From NCBI GenBank assembly GCA_023436495.1, contig JAEZIT010000007.1, forward strand, positions 1-23,408: 23,408 bases of DNA, in the 5' to 3' direction. The notes under the pieces are model-generated. The model was not told the DNA's origin, searched no databases, and saw only the letters and a program-made list of their open reading frames with translations. The position numbers and the translations under genes were made by a program. Below are positions 15,152-22,190 of this stretch, in pieces; position 1 is the first letter of the stretch; the number at the start of each line of letters is the position of its first letter. This DNA is from Acidobacteriota bacterium. GTDB lineage: Bacteria > Acidobacteriota > Blastocatellia > Pyrinomonadales > Pyrinomonadaceae.

Positions 15152-17401
15152 ATGAATATGATTGACGTGAACAAATCCGACATCGATCGATTGTTAGAAA
15201 CGGTTAATATTGACGAACTCGCCAAACGGGTCGCGGAGAGAAAGACCGAGTTAAATAAACGCGACGCTCCGCTCGATGCGTGGTTCCTCGGGCCGAAGGC
15301 CGAACATGGCGACACTTGGCTCGCAACGTTGAACCATATTTTTCGCGATTACGTGCATTGGCGGCGGAACTACTTTCCCGAAGATCCGATCGTCGTCAAT
15401 CGCGAGCGTTTGAAAATGCACGAAGCATGGCTGGAAACTCTCAACACAGAGATCGACAAGATCCTGAATCAACTCAAAGCCCACTTCCCGATATATTCGC
15501 CGCGATATAACGCTCACATGGTCTCGGAACAGTCTTTCCCGGCTGTTGTCGGCTATTTTGCCGGCATGCTGTATAACCCCAACAATGTGACCGAAGAAGC
15601 CGCCCCGATCACGCTGGCACTTGAAATAGAAGTCGGGAAAATGATCGCGGAGATGCTCGGATATAACCCGAACACATCCTGGGCTCACCTATGTTCGGGC
15701 GGAACGCTGGCGAATACCGAGGCACATTGGATCGCACGCATGGTGCAGTTCGTACCGCTTATGGTCCGTGATTTCTGTGAGAATCGCGGAATCAAGGATT
15801 GTGAGATCGTAACGCCTGACGGAAACCGGGCGAATATTCTCGACCTAGGGTATCGCGAACTTGTCAGCCAAAGGCCCGGCCGGTCGGTTTATATGATTCG
15901 TGAGCTGGCCCGTCATCTCGTCAGCGGCGACGACGAGGCCAAGGCCATCGCCGACGTCAATTCGTTCATGGAGCGGAGCCGGTTTAATATAAACTGCCGC
16001 GGCGTACACGGTGTGTTGAAGGAGATAGGGTTAGAGCCGGTGATCTTTGCTTCTGAAGCCGCGCATTACAGCATTAAGAAAGCGGCCAATCTACTGGGCT
16101 ATGGCGAATCGTGCATAGAATTCGTATCGGTCGATTCGCGCTTCCGAATGAACACTGATGTGCTGAGGGAACGCCTTTTTTCTTTGCCTGATGACAAGTT
16201 TGTTGCCACGGTGATCGGCATCGCAGGTACCACTGAGGAAGGTGCAGTTGACCCTATCCATCGCATAAAATTCATCCGCGATGGCCTGGAGCGCGAACAG
16301 AATAGGTCATTTTGGCTTCACGTAGACGCGGCCTGGGGAGGCTATATCCGCACTCTGTTTCGCGGGCATGAGATCTCTAATGAACACGGGCACCGAACCC
16401 TCGCCGATATTTGCGAGGAATATTTTGAGAAGCTGGACATTTCCGGTCACGCGGAAATCAACCTATTAAGCCCAGTGCCCGGCGTCAAGACGCGGGAGAG
16501 AAAGAGGCTTAAGCTTGAATGGCGCGACCCGGAGGTATATTCGGCCTTTTTGGCCATTCCCGACGCTGACTCGATAACCGTCGATCCGCATAAGCTCGGG
16601 TATGTTCCGTATCCCGCCGGGATCGTAGCGTTTCAGAGATCTTTGGTTACGGAGCTCGTGATCCAGAAGGCACAATACATCACAGACGACCCCACCGGGA
16701 TGAACAGCCTCACGAAGCCGCGGGAGATCCGCGATGTGGGACCGTATATAATCGAAGGTTCAAAACCGGGCGCGGCCGCTGCTGCTTGCTGGCTCGCACA
16801 TAAGACGATTCCGCTGACCGCAAACGGACACGGCAAGATCATCAAGACCTCTCTGTTGAACGCCAAGAAATTTGTTCGTTATATCAGCCTACACCGAAAG
16901 ATATTTGAGACGATCGAACAGAAATTGTACGGCAAAACGGGTACGTGCAGGCAGAAATTTACGTTTGAGCCGCTTCACGAACCAGACACGAATCTGGTCT
17001 GTTTTCTGTGTATTCCAATGAAAGAAGACGCACACGGCAATCTTCACAAAGATACTTCGTTCAAACTTTCCGACATAAATGCTTTGAACAGACAGATCTA
17101 TGAGCGGACAACGATAAAGACCGGTAAACAAGAACGTAAACATCGGCAAATGCCTTACGCCCAGGAATATTTCATCTCGCGGACGACTCTAAGTGCGGAC
17201 CAATATGGGGCCGCGTCGCTATCGACACTGCTCGAAAAATTCAATTTCAGCGTTTATGAATACGAGAAACAAGGAGTGTTCGTCCTGCGGTCGACACTTA
17301 TGAATCCGTGGCATCACCTGGCGAAAGAACAAGGTAAGGATTATCTACTGGATTTTCTGATCAACCTGCACGAGATCGCACGCGACGTGCTGAACGATTG
17401 A
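15152..17401 (+). CDS. PLP-dependent group II decarboxylase (tyrosine decarboxylase-like)
   Basis: This pyridoxal-phosphate enzyme of the aromatic amino acid/glutamate decarboxylase superfamily probably turns an amino acid into its amine in the cytoplasm. Visible marks are a CSGGTLANTEAHW cofactor-binding segment, GIAGTTEEGAVDPI, HVDAAWGGY (Asp392 contacts the ring nitrogen) and VDPHKLGYVPYPAG with the Schiff-base Lys481. EGSKPGAAAAACWLAHK and a HLYRN-like C-terminal region follow. The order and wording of these motifs are closest to bacterial tyrosine decarboxylases, which as I recall are about 620 residues; this one is 750. Extra residues lie between the cofactor motif and HYSIKKA, and between HVDAA and VDPHK. 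ATG at 15065 would add 29 residues; 15152 is chosen because of the promoter-like box just before it. No amine antiporter is adjacent. The substrate is not proven. Confidence 0.88.
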   Translation: MNMIDVNKSDIDRLLETVNIDELAKRVAERKTELNKRDAPLDAWFLGPKAEHGDTWLATLNHIFRDYVHWRRNYFPEDPIVVNRERLKMHEAWLETLNTEIDKILNQLKAHFPIYSPRYNAHMVSEQSFPAVVGYFAGMLYNPNNVTEEAAPITLALEIEVGKMIAEMLGYNPNTSWAHLCSGGTLANTEAHWIARMVQFVPLMVRDFCENRGIKDCEIVTPDGNRANILDLGYRELVSQRPGRSVYMIRELARHLVSGDDEAKAIADVNSFMERSRFNINCRGVHGVLKEIGLEPVIFASEAAHYSIKKAANLLGYGESCIEFVSVDSRFRMNTDVLRERLFSLPDDKFVATVIGIAGTTEEGAVDPIHRIKFIRDGLEREQNRSFWLHVDAAWGGYIRTLFRGHEISNEHGHRTLADICEEYFEKLDISGHAEINLLSPVPGVKTRERKRLKLEWRDPEVYSAFLAIPDADSITVDPHKLGYVPYPAGIVAFQRSLVTELVIQKAQYITDDPTGMNSLTKPREIRDVGPYIIEGSKPGAAAAACWLAHKTIPLTANGHGKIIKTSLLNAKKFVRYISLHRKIFETIEQKLYGKTGTCRQKFTFEPLHEPDTNLVCFLCIPMKEDAHGNLHKDTSFKLSDINALNRQIYERTTIKTGKQERKHRQMPYAQEYFISRTTLSADQYGAASLSTLLEKFNFSVYEYEKQGVFVLRSTLMNPWHHLAKEQGKDYLLDFLINLHEIARDVLND

Positions 17402-17404
17402 CGG

Positions 17405-17418
17405 GTCGCTTCGGCGAC
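17405..17418 (+). terminator. UUCG hairpin after the decarboxylase gene
   Basis: GTCGC-TTCG-GCGAC is a perfect stem closed by the very stable UUCG tetraloop, 3 bases after the stop codon. A TTTTT run stands some 14 bases later. The stem is short; together with the second hairpin at 17462 it probably ends transcription. Confidence 0.5.
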
Positions 17419-17461
17419 AAGCCTCTTCCATTTTTAAACAGGAACGATTATCATTCGTGTA

Positions 17462-17485
17462 GCGACGTATTTTGCGTCGCGCTTT
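17462..17485 (+). terminator. GCGACG hairpin with T-rich tail
   Basis: GCGACG (17462-17467) pairs with CGTCGC (17475-17480) around TATTTTG, and a GCTTTCCTTTTGC tail follows. It lies between the decarboxylase and the prepilin peptidase genes, and it shares its stem sequence with the hairpin at 11796-11829. Confidence 0.5.
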
Positions 17486-17512
17486 CCTTTTGCTTTCCGG
17501 CCCAATTTTACG

Positions 17513-18406
17513 ATGAACATTTTCGCAACTTCATTCGAGGCGGTCACGGGTTTGCCCGAGGTCATCGGATACATATTCATATTTGTTTTCGGAACGGTGA
17601 TCGGCAGTTTCCTGAATGTTGTAATCCATCGCGTCCCGAACGAGGAATCCATCGTTTTTCCTAATTCGGCGTGCCCGAAATGCAAGGCGCCGATCAAGGT
17701 GTACGACAATATTCCGTTGTTTGGTTGGCTGCTGCTCGGCGGCAAATGCCGGAACTGCAAAGCTCCGATATCGGCACGCTATCCCGCTGTCGAGTTTCTT
17801 ACCGGTCTTGTGTTTACACTCGTTTTCTGGCAGATCGGCTTTAACGTTTTTCTGCCTGTCGCTCTACTGTTCTCTGCCGTAATAATCGCGCTCGTGTTCA
17901 TCGATGCAGAACACATGATCCTACCGAATGTGATCACATATCCGCTCTTTGCTTTTGCTCTTGCGGTGCGGATATTGTTCCCTGTCCTTTTCGCGGGCGC
18001 TCATTTTTCGGACATGACGGCATGGCCGATTACCTACTTGCAGGGTTATCCGGCTTGGGCCGTTTCACTAGCGGGTGCGCTGTTGGGGGCGTTGGTCGGC
18101 GGCGGATTCTTGTGGGTGGTCGGAGCGGCTTGGAAACTGCTGCGCGGCGTCGAGGCGATGGGATTAGGCGACGTAAAGATGATGCTGGGTGTTGGGGCTC
18201 TCCTCGGGTGGAGGCTAACGCTGCTCTCCATATTTCTTGGAGCATTCGCCGGCGCATTGATCGGAATGGCCGTGATCGGCTTTAATCGCGATAAGAATTT
18301 TCAATCACAACTGCCCTTCGGTATTTTTCTGGGTGTCGGAGCGATCATTTCAATGCTTTTTGGCGAAAGTCTGATCGCCTGGTACGTTTCGATGTTTCTG
18401 CCGTGA
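17513..18406 (+). CDS. pilD: Type IV prepilin peptidase / N-methyltransferase
   Basis: This 297-residue polytopic membrane enzyme (peptidase family A24) cuts the leader of type IV prepilins and type II secretion pseudopilins and usually also methylates the new N-terminus. GSFLNVVIHRVP (31-42) opens the family domain. A zinc site is formed by C54-x2-C57 and C79-x2-C82. The two catalytic aspartates are D131 in FIDAEHMILPN and D220 in MGLGDVKMM. About seven or eight hydrophobic segments follow the usual topology. The presence of the cysteine domain means that the methyltransferase part is kept. No pilin or assembly genes are adjacent. No Shine-Dalgarno is visible before ATG at 17513. Its stop lies 4 bases from the stop of the convergent minus-strand gene. 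Confidence 0.95.
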   Translation: MNIFATSFEAVTGLPEVIGYIFIFVFGTVIGSFLNVVIHRVPNEESIVFPNSACPKCKAPIKVYDNIPLFGWLLLGGKCRNCKAPISARYPAVEFLTGLVFTLVFWQIGFNVFLPVALLFSAVIIALVFIDAEHMILPNVITYPLFAFALAVRILFPVLFAGAHFSDMTAWPITYLQGYPAWAVSLAGALLGALVGGGFLWVVGAAWKLLRGVEAMGLGDVKMMLGVGALLGWRLTLLSIFLGAFAGALIGMAVIGFNRDKNFQSQLPFGIFLGVGAIISMLFGESLIAWYVSMFLP

Positions 18407-18410
18407 TTTT

Positions 18411-18707
18411 TCAATTCTGAGCCACGCCGGCCCGTGCGCACTTTTCGAGACAAAGAAAAGTAACTGGGCTGATCTTCATAGCCTTTGTTTCTGGAACCCA
18501 ATTCCCGCATCTCCCGCAATTGACCAGCGCAGTGTCTCGTCTTCCCGAATCTATATTTTCCGATGCGGCCGCAGGCTGCATTCCGGCGCGGGCCTGTTTG
18601 AGCATGCCCCAAATGCGTATTGCCGCCGCGATCTGTTTTCGGTAGCGAATGGCGGTCAAGGCAAACAACACACCAATTACTAGTAAAATAACGAGGAATT
18701 CTTTCAT
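18411..18707 (-). CDS. Small membrane protein with C-terminal zinc ribbon (PP0621-like)
   Basis: This 98-residue protein has one N-terminal membrane helix (EFLVILLVIGVLFALTAI) and then a charged linker. A short cysteine module follows: C64-x2-C67 in NCGRCGNWVPETKA, and C86-x3-C90 in FLCLEKCA. The arrangement resembles PP0621-family proteins as I remember them, where a single helix precedes C-x2-CG-x3-PE and a second cysteine pair. That family is often found near pilus regulators in proteobacteria, and here a prepilin peptidase is the convergent neighbour. The start overlaps the TPR gene's stop by 4 bases (ATGA), so translation is coupled. The function is unknown. Confidence 0.75.
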   Translation of the reverse strand: MKEFLVILLVIGVLFALTAIRYRKQIAAAIRIWGMLKQARAGMQPAAASENIDSGRRDTALVNCGRCGNWVPETKAMKISPVTFLCLEKCARAGVAQN

Positions 18708-19444
18708 TTTGGCGGTTTTTCTCCGCTGACGACCGCCGCAAGTTCACTGATACCCTGGCTAGACGGGTTGATCTGTTTCAGCTGTTCAAGATACTGCCCT
18801 GCCTCCGCGGTCTTCTTCTGTCTAACAAGTGTTTGGATCAGGAAGCCCAATGTTTTCTCGTGTTTTGGGTCCGATTCGAGCGATCGTTTGAATTCAGCGA
18901 TCGCCTCTTCGTTCTTCGGCGGATCCTCCAGAAAGTACGTCAGACCGACATCGGTTCGAACGTCGGCGTCGTCAGGTTTGATCGCAAGAGCCTTTGCATA
19001 AAAAATCCGCGCCGATTCAAGCGGCTTATTTTCTTTTTTATAGTACCCGATATCAAAATTCGCATTGCCGAGTCCGACGATCACGTCATAGTCCTCAGAT
19101 TTCAGGCTGTGCGCACGTCCTAGGAGCCTTGCTGCCTGGCCGAGCAGTTCCGTGTCCTGTTTGAACGCTGCGTAGCGATACAGTGCAAGCCCTAGGTTGC
19201 GTTGATATTCAAAATCGGTGGGATTGGAATCCGCTTCGGTGATTCGCTGCCGTATCTCGTCGGGACTCAGCTCAGATTGCGGCCCAGAAGCATCCGCGCT
19301 CTGGTCACCGCCTTGTTTCAGGCGTTCGTTCTCACTGCGGAGCGTCGAAAGCTCCGTCCTGTTCAGGGCGTTTGCGACAAGGAAACCACCGGCGAAACCT
19401 AGGATCACTGACAACACGGCTAGCCATACGAATTTTTTATCCAT
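18704..19444 (-). CDS. Membrane-anchored tetratricopeptide-repeat protein
   Basis: This 246-residue protein begins with an uncleaved signal-anchor (FVWLAVLSVILGFAGGFLVANAL, residues 5-27). A short coiled-coil stretch (LSTLRSENERLKQ) and a low-complexity linker follow. Then come about four TPR units: YQRNLGLALYRYAAF, YDVIVGLGNANFDIGYY, ADVRTDVGLTYFLEDPP and KTLGFLIQTLVRQKKTAEA. The units have the expected small/large spacing (A/G at 8, Y/F at 11). It probably scaffolds a complex on the periplasmic side, as NrfG/CcmH-type or pilus accessory TPR proteins do. The partner is not known. It starts 9 bases from a TAGAAT -10 box and is followed at once by the zinc-ribbon membrane protein. Confidence 0.85.
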   Translation of the reverse strand: MDKKFVWLAVLSVILGFAGGFLVANALNRTELSTLRSENERLKQGGDQSADASGPQSELSPDEIRQRITEADSNPTDFEYQRNLGLALYRYAAFKQDTELLGQAARLLGRAHSLKSEDYDVIVGLGNANFDIGYYKKENKPLESARIFYAKALAIKPDDADVRTDVGLTYFLEDPPKNEEAIAEFKRSLESDPKHEKTLGFLIQTLVRQKKTAEAGQYLEQLKQINPSSQGISELAAVVSGEKPPK

Positions 19445-19452
19445 TCAGCAAA

Positions 19453-19461
19453 ATTCTAACA
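19453..19461 (-). promoter_or_regulatory. Extended -10 promoter of the TPR gene
   Basis: On the minus strand TGTTAGAAT (19461-19453) is an extended -10 box. Only 8 bases separate it from the ATG at 19444, so the transcript should begin within a few bases of the start codon. The -35 place overlaps the T-tract of the preceding terminator and has no consensus. Confidence 0.5.
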
Positions 19462-19473
19462 AAATACCCGGCG

Positions 19474-19506
19474 AAAAAGAAAAACGCTGCCCGGTAAAGA
19501 GCAGCG
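19474..19506 (-). terminator. Rho-independent terminator of the ribbon-helix-helix gene
   Basis: On the minus strand CGCTGC (19506-19501), a 10-base loop and GCAGCG (19490-19485) are followed by TTTTTCTTTTT. It stands 22 bases after the stop of the ribbon-helix-helix gene. This is the best intrinsic terminator of the window. Confidence 0.85.
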
Positions 19507-19528
19507 CGCTATTGAATTTAAACCTGGC

Positions 19529-19801
19529 CTATTCCTTGCCGTCAGTCCCGCTCGCGATGAATGGAAGGTCTTCCGCCCGCCGCCTCGGCAGTGGGTCTGT
19601 CGCTCGGCGGCGCGGAACGGTTGCTCCGCCTCTACGGTCAACGCTCCCCGCAGGAAGCCCCTGGCCATGAACGGCTTCCACAAGAATACGGGTGATTTCC
19701 TGCGACAGCGTGCGATGCTCCGCAGCGGCACGGCGACGCAAAGATTCTTTTAGTTCATTCGGAACGTATGCTCCGATGAAAACGCCCTTTCGGTTTGCCA
19801 T
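19529..19801 (-). CDS. Small ribbon-helix-helix DNA-binding protein with Arg-rich tail
   Basis: This 90-residue protein starts with a ribbon-helix-helix (Arc/CopG-type) domain. The strand GVFIGAYVP (residues 6-14) is followed by helix NELKESLRRRAAAEH and the turn-helix RTLSQEITRILVEAV. Such dimers bind short palindromic operators. The tail from about residue 50 is disordered and basic, with an imperfect repeat: PRRRATDPL then PRRRAEDLP. AGGAG lies 14 bases before ATG, which is rather far. The gene follows rnpB by about 50 bases on the same strand and ends in its own strong terminator. No toxin gene lies beside it, so an antitoxin role has no support here; a stand-alone repressor is as likely. 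Confidence 0.75.
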   Translation of the reverse strand: MANRKGVFIGAYVPNELKESLRRRAAAEHRTLSQEITRILVEAVHGQGLPAGSVDRRGGATVPRRRATDPLPRRRAEDLPFIASGTDGKE

Positions 19802-19850
19802 ATTGCCGAAACAGTCTCCTAATGGGATTTATATAAAAATAGCCTTACAA

Positions 19851-20307
19851 AATGGAGCGTGCCTGTAAGCCGAATTTTGTATCCGCGATCTCTCGCGGAA
19901 AGCGATCATTCATCTAGGCCGGCCGTTACCGGACGGCTCGAGCGACCTACCCGGAAATGCCGTTCCGCCGTTGGCGAAACTACTGAGCGGGCAGCTCAAA
20001 AAAGCATTTCCCTATTTGGTCTTGCACCACGAGGAGTTTACCTGGCCGCGTCTGTTACCAAACGCGCCGGTGAGCTCTTACCTCACCATTTCACCCATCA
20101 CCGCAACGTACAAAAGCACGCAATTTCAAATCACAGATCGAAGATCTTAATTCGCACGCCAAACGGCGTGGCGGCTGGACTGTTTTCTGTTGCACTTGTC
20201 GTCGTTTGAGTTATCAAACGCCCGGACGTTATCCGGCTCGCTGCCCTTCGGTGTTCGGACTTTCCTCTTTCGTTCTAGACGAAAGCGACCGCCCAGCATG
20301 CTCCATT
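19851..20307 (-). ncRNA. rnpB: RNase P RNA, bacterial type A (rnpB)
   Basis: The RNA is the catalytic part of RNase P, which trims tRNA 5' ends. On the minus strand the conserved blocks appear in order: GAGGAAAGTCC (5' half of P4), AGTGCAACAGAAA, GGGTGAAATGGTGAGGTAAGA, TGGTAACAG, CAGGTAAACTCC, CCAAATAGGG, CCTAGATGAATGAT and ACAAAATTCGGCTTAC (3' part of P4). The two ends pair as helix P1, ATGGAGC with GCTCCAT. The segment between CAACAGAAA and GGGTGAAA is about 87 bases, against about 38 in E. coli M1 RNA by my count. It holds the hairpins ACGCC-GTTT-GGCGT and AGATC-TTC-GATCT. The ends are given by P1 and may be off by a few bases. A TTTAAA/TATACT promoter is just upstream. Confidence 0.97.
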
Positions 20308-20321
20308 TGCAAGGCTTCAAG

Positions 20322-20350
20322 AGTATAGCAAAAAATGTTGAACATTTAAA
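20322..20350 (-). promoter_or_regulatory. rnpB promoter
   Basis: On the minus strand TTTAAA (20350-20345) and TATACT (20327-20322) are 17 bases apart. Transcription near 20315 would fall about 8 bases before the P1 helix of the RNase P RNA. The stretch lies in the 67 bases between ptsI and rnpB. Confidence 0.6.
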
Positions 20351-20374
20351 TTTATGTTGCCACAATTTCTAATG

Positions 20375-22135
20375 CTACCGGGGAATAAAATCTGGAAAGA
20401 GATGCCGCCACTTCGTTTCGACAACCTCTCGCAGAAGTTTTTCCGTCCTCTCACACGTGCCGGCCGCTTCCATACGTGCGGCAAGTTCGGCGCATTCTTC
20501 GTATGCAATGCCTGAGATCACGCTCCGGACACGAGGTATCGAATTGACGTTCATACTAAATTCCCGAGCCCCCAGCCCCAGCAATACCGGCGCATAGTAA
20601 GGGGAACCGGCCATTTCGCCGCACAAAACAAGCGGCTTCTGTGCGTTTTCCGCGGCGCGGACGACCATCCTGATCGCGCGTAGAACCGCCGGATGAAGGG
20701 TCCGGAACCAGTCCGCGACCGCTTCGTTATCACGATCGACCGCAAGCATGTACTGCACTAAATCGTTTGATCCCAATAGCATAAAGTCGCATTCTTCAGC
20801 TATCTCTTTAACCACCATGACGGCCGCCGGTAATTCGATCATTGCGCCGATTCGCGGTGTTCCGAACGGGATAGAGCGACGTTTCAGTCGTTCTCTTTCA
20901 CGCTCGATTATCTTTCGTACGTAAATGATCTCGCCGGGATCGGAAATCATTGGAAGAACAATGTCGATTTGCGTCTCGTGGGCCGCCTGAAGTAGTGCTC
21001 GAACCTGTATCTTTAACTGTTTCTGGTGCACAATGCCGAGACGGATAGCACGTAGCCCGAGCGCCGGGTTCTTTTCCTTTACCTGTGTCTCTTCAGCGAG
21101 CAGTTCGACGCCGATATCGAACGTTCTAATGCGTACCCCATCCTCGCCGGCGGTTCGGGCGATCTTGCGGTAGGCTTCGACCTGGACCGATTCAGCGGGA
21201 AAGCCCTTAAATTGATTAAATAGAAATTCCGACCTGTAAAGGCCAATCCCTTGGGCCCCGACACGTTTTGCCTGTCTGTAGACCTTCGGAAGATCGACAT
21301 TTGCACGTATTACGATTTCTTTTCCGTCAAGTGTCTTGGTTGGTCCGGCTGCCAGATCCGGCAAGTCGGCACTGCTCTTGGCAAAGGTAACCGCTGCTGC
21401 TTTGAATTCCCGGAGAGTTTTCGCCTCAGGATTTAGTATCACGCGGCCGCTAAACCCGTCGACGATAACATCGTCACCGGTCTTCAGCCGACGAAGAATG
21501 CGTTTTACGCCCGTGACCGCCGGTATTTCTATTTCTCGCGCAAGTATGAAGGTGTGCGATGTCCAACCGCCGTGCTCAGTGATCACGCCTTTAGGTTCAC
21601 TGCGTGAAAGTTCGACAAGTGTGGACGGCCGAACCTCTCTCGCTGCAATTATCGAATTCTTCGCCAGGCGTACGGAGCTGTTCGAGCTTCCACCGAGAGC
21701 CGACAGAATGCGTTCAGTGACATCTTCCAGATCGATGTACCGCTCACGCAAATGCTCGTCGGCGATGGTTTTGTATTTGGCAAGATACTGGTCGGTGACT
21801 ACCTTGACCGCCCATTCGGCGTTAACGTGCTCGTCCCGTATTCGTTCTTCTACCTTTTCGATCAGCGACTCATCCTCGAGCAGCATCCTGTGGACGTCCA
21901 GAATGTTGGCCGTAGTTTCGGCAGCTTTCCGGCTGCTCGCACTCATCCGCCGGAGTTGGGATTTTGCCAGCCTGAGCGCGGCGTTGAACCGCCTGATCTC
22001 GCGGTCAACCTGCGTACTTCGCAACGCCGTGCGGTAGAACTGACGTTTGCCGCCGTAGAGGCAAACGATCTTTCCAATGGCGACGCCTCTTGAAACCGAT
22101 CGTGCGGTAAGAATTGTTTCCTGGCCGTTGTTCAT
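20375..22135 (-). CDS. ptsI: Phosphoenolpyruvate-protein phosphotransferase (PTS enzyme I)
   Basis: Enzyme I takes phosphate from phosphoenolpyruvate onto a histidine and passes it to HPr. The 586-residue protein has the N-terminal HPr-binding helices and the swivelling phospho-His domain, with the active His194 in GGWTSHTFILAREIEIPAV. It also has the PEP-binding barrel: LYRSEFLFNQ, the segment SNDLVQYMLAVDRDNE, and Cys505 in LCGEMAGS, matching the C-terminal catalytic Cys of E. coli enzyme I. The length is normal. The residue after GG is Trp191, where the enzymes I that I know have Arg (GGRTSH). No HPr, EII or HPr kinase gene is adjacent, so it may serve a regulatory or single-substrate PTS. 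The general class is certain; use in sugar uptake is not. Confidence 0.93.
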   Translation of the reverse strand: MNNGQETILTARSVSRGVAIGKIVCLYGGKRQFYRTALRSTQVDREIRRFNAALRLAKSQLRRMSASSRKAAETTANILDVHRMLLEDESLIEKVEERIRDEHVNAEWAVKVVTDQYLAKYKTIADEHLRERYIDLEDVTERILSALGGSSNSSVRLAKNSIIAAREVRPSTLVELSRSEPKGVITEHGGWTSHTFILAREIEIPAVTGVKRILRRLKTGDDVIVDGFSGRVILNPEAKTLREFKAAAVTFAKSSADLPDLAAGPTKTLDGKEIVIRANVDLPKVYRQAKRVGAQGIGLYRSEFLFNQFKGFPAESVQVEAYRKIARTAGEDGVRIRTFDIGVELLAEETQVKEKNPALGLRAIRLGIVHQKQLKIQVRALLQAAHETQIDIVLPMISDPGEIIYVRKIIERERERLKRRSIPFGTPRIGAMIELPAAVMVVKEIAEECDFMLLGSNDLVQYMLAVDRDNEAVADWFRTLHPAVLRAIRMVVRAAENAQKPLVLCGEMAGSPYYAPVLLGLGAREFSMNVNSIPRVRSVISGIAYEECAELAARMEAAGTCERTEKLLREVVETKWRHLFPDFIPR

Positions 22136-22161
22136 TAGTCGATCGAGTCGTCGCTAAACCT

Positions 22162-22167
22162 ATTATA
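22162..22167 (-). promoter_or_regulatory. -10 box of ptsI
   Basis: On the minus strand a perfect TATAAT (22167-22162) lies 26 bases before ATG of ptsI and after the stop of the AIM24 gene. No strong -35 is seen 16-18 bases upstream. It suggests that ptsI has its own start in addition to any read-through. Confidence 0.45.
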
Positions 22168-22190
22168 TGCTGAACTTACGGTGATCCGAG

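Noticed and set aside
19456..19731. Minus-strand 91-residue frame overlapping the ribbon-helix-helix gene
   Set aside because: It is another phase of the same DNA and runs through the terminator. The overlapping frame has a recognisable DNA-binding fold.
19529..19801. Possible toxin-antitoxin pair around the ribbon-helix-helix protein
   Set aside because: There is no small toxin-like gene on either side: rnpB precedes it and a terminator and a TPR gene follow.
19859..20372. Several open frames of 60-116 residues on both strands
   Set aside because: They lie over or next to rnpB, whose conserved RNA blocks explain the sequence. The predicted proteins show no domain.
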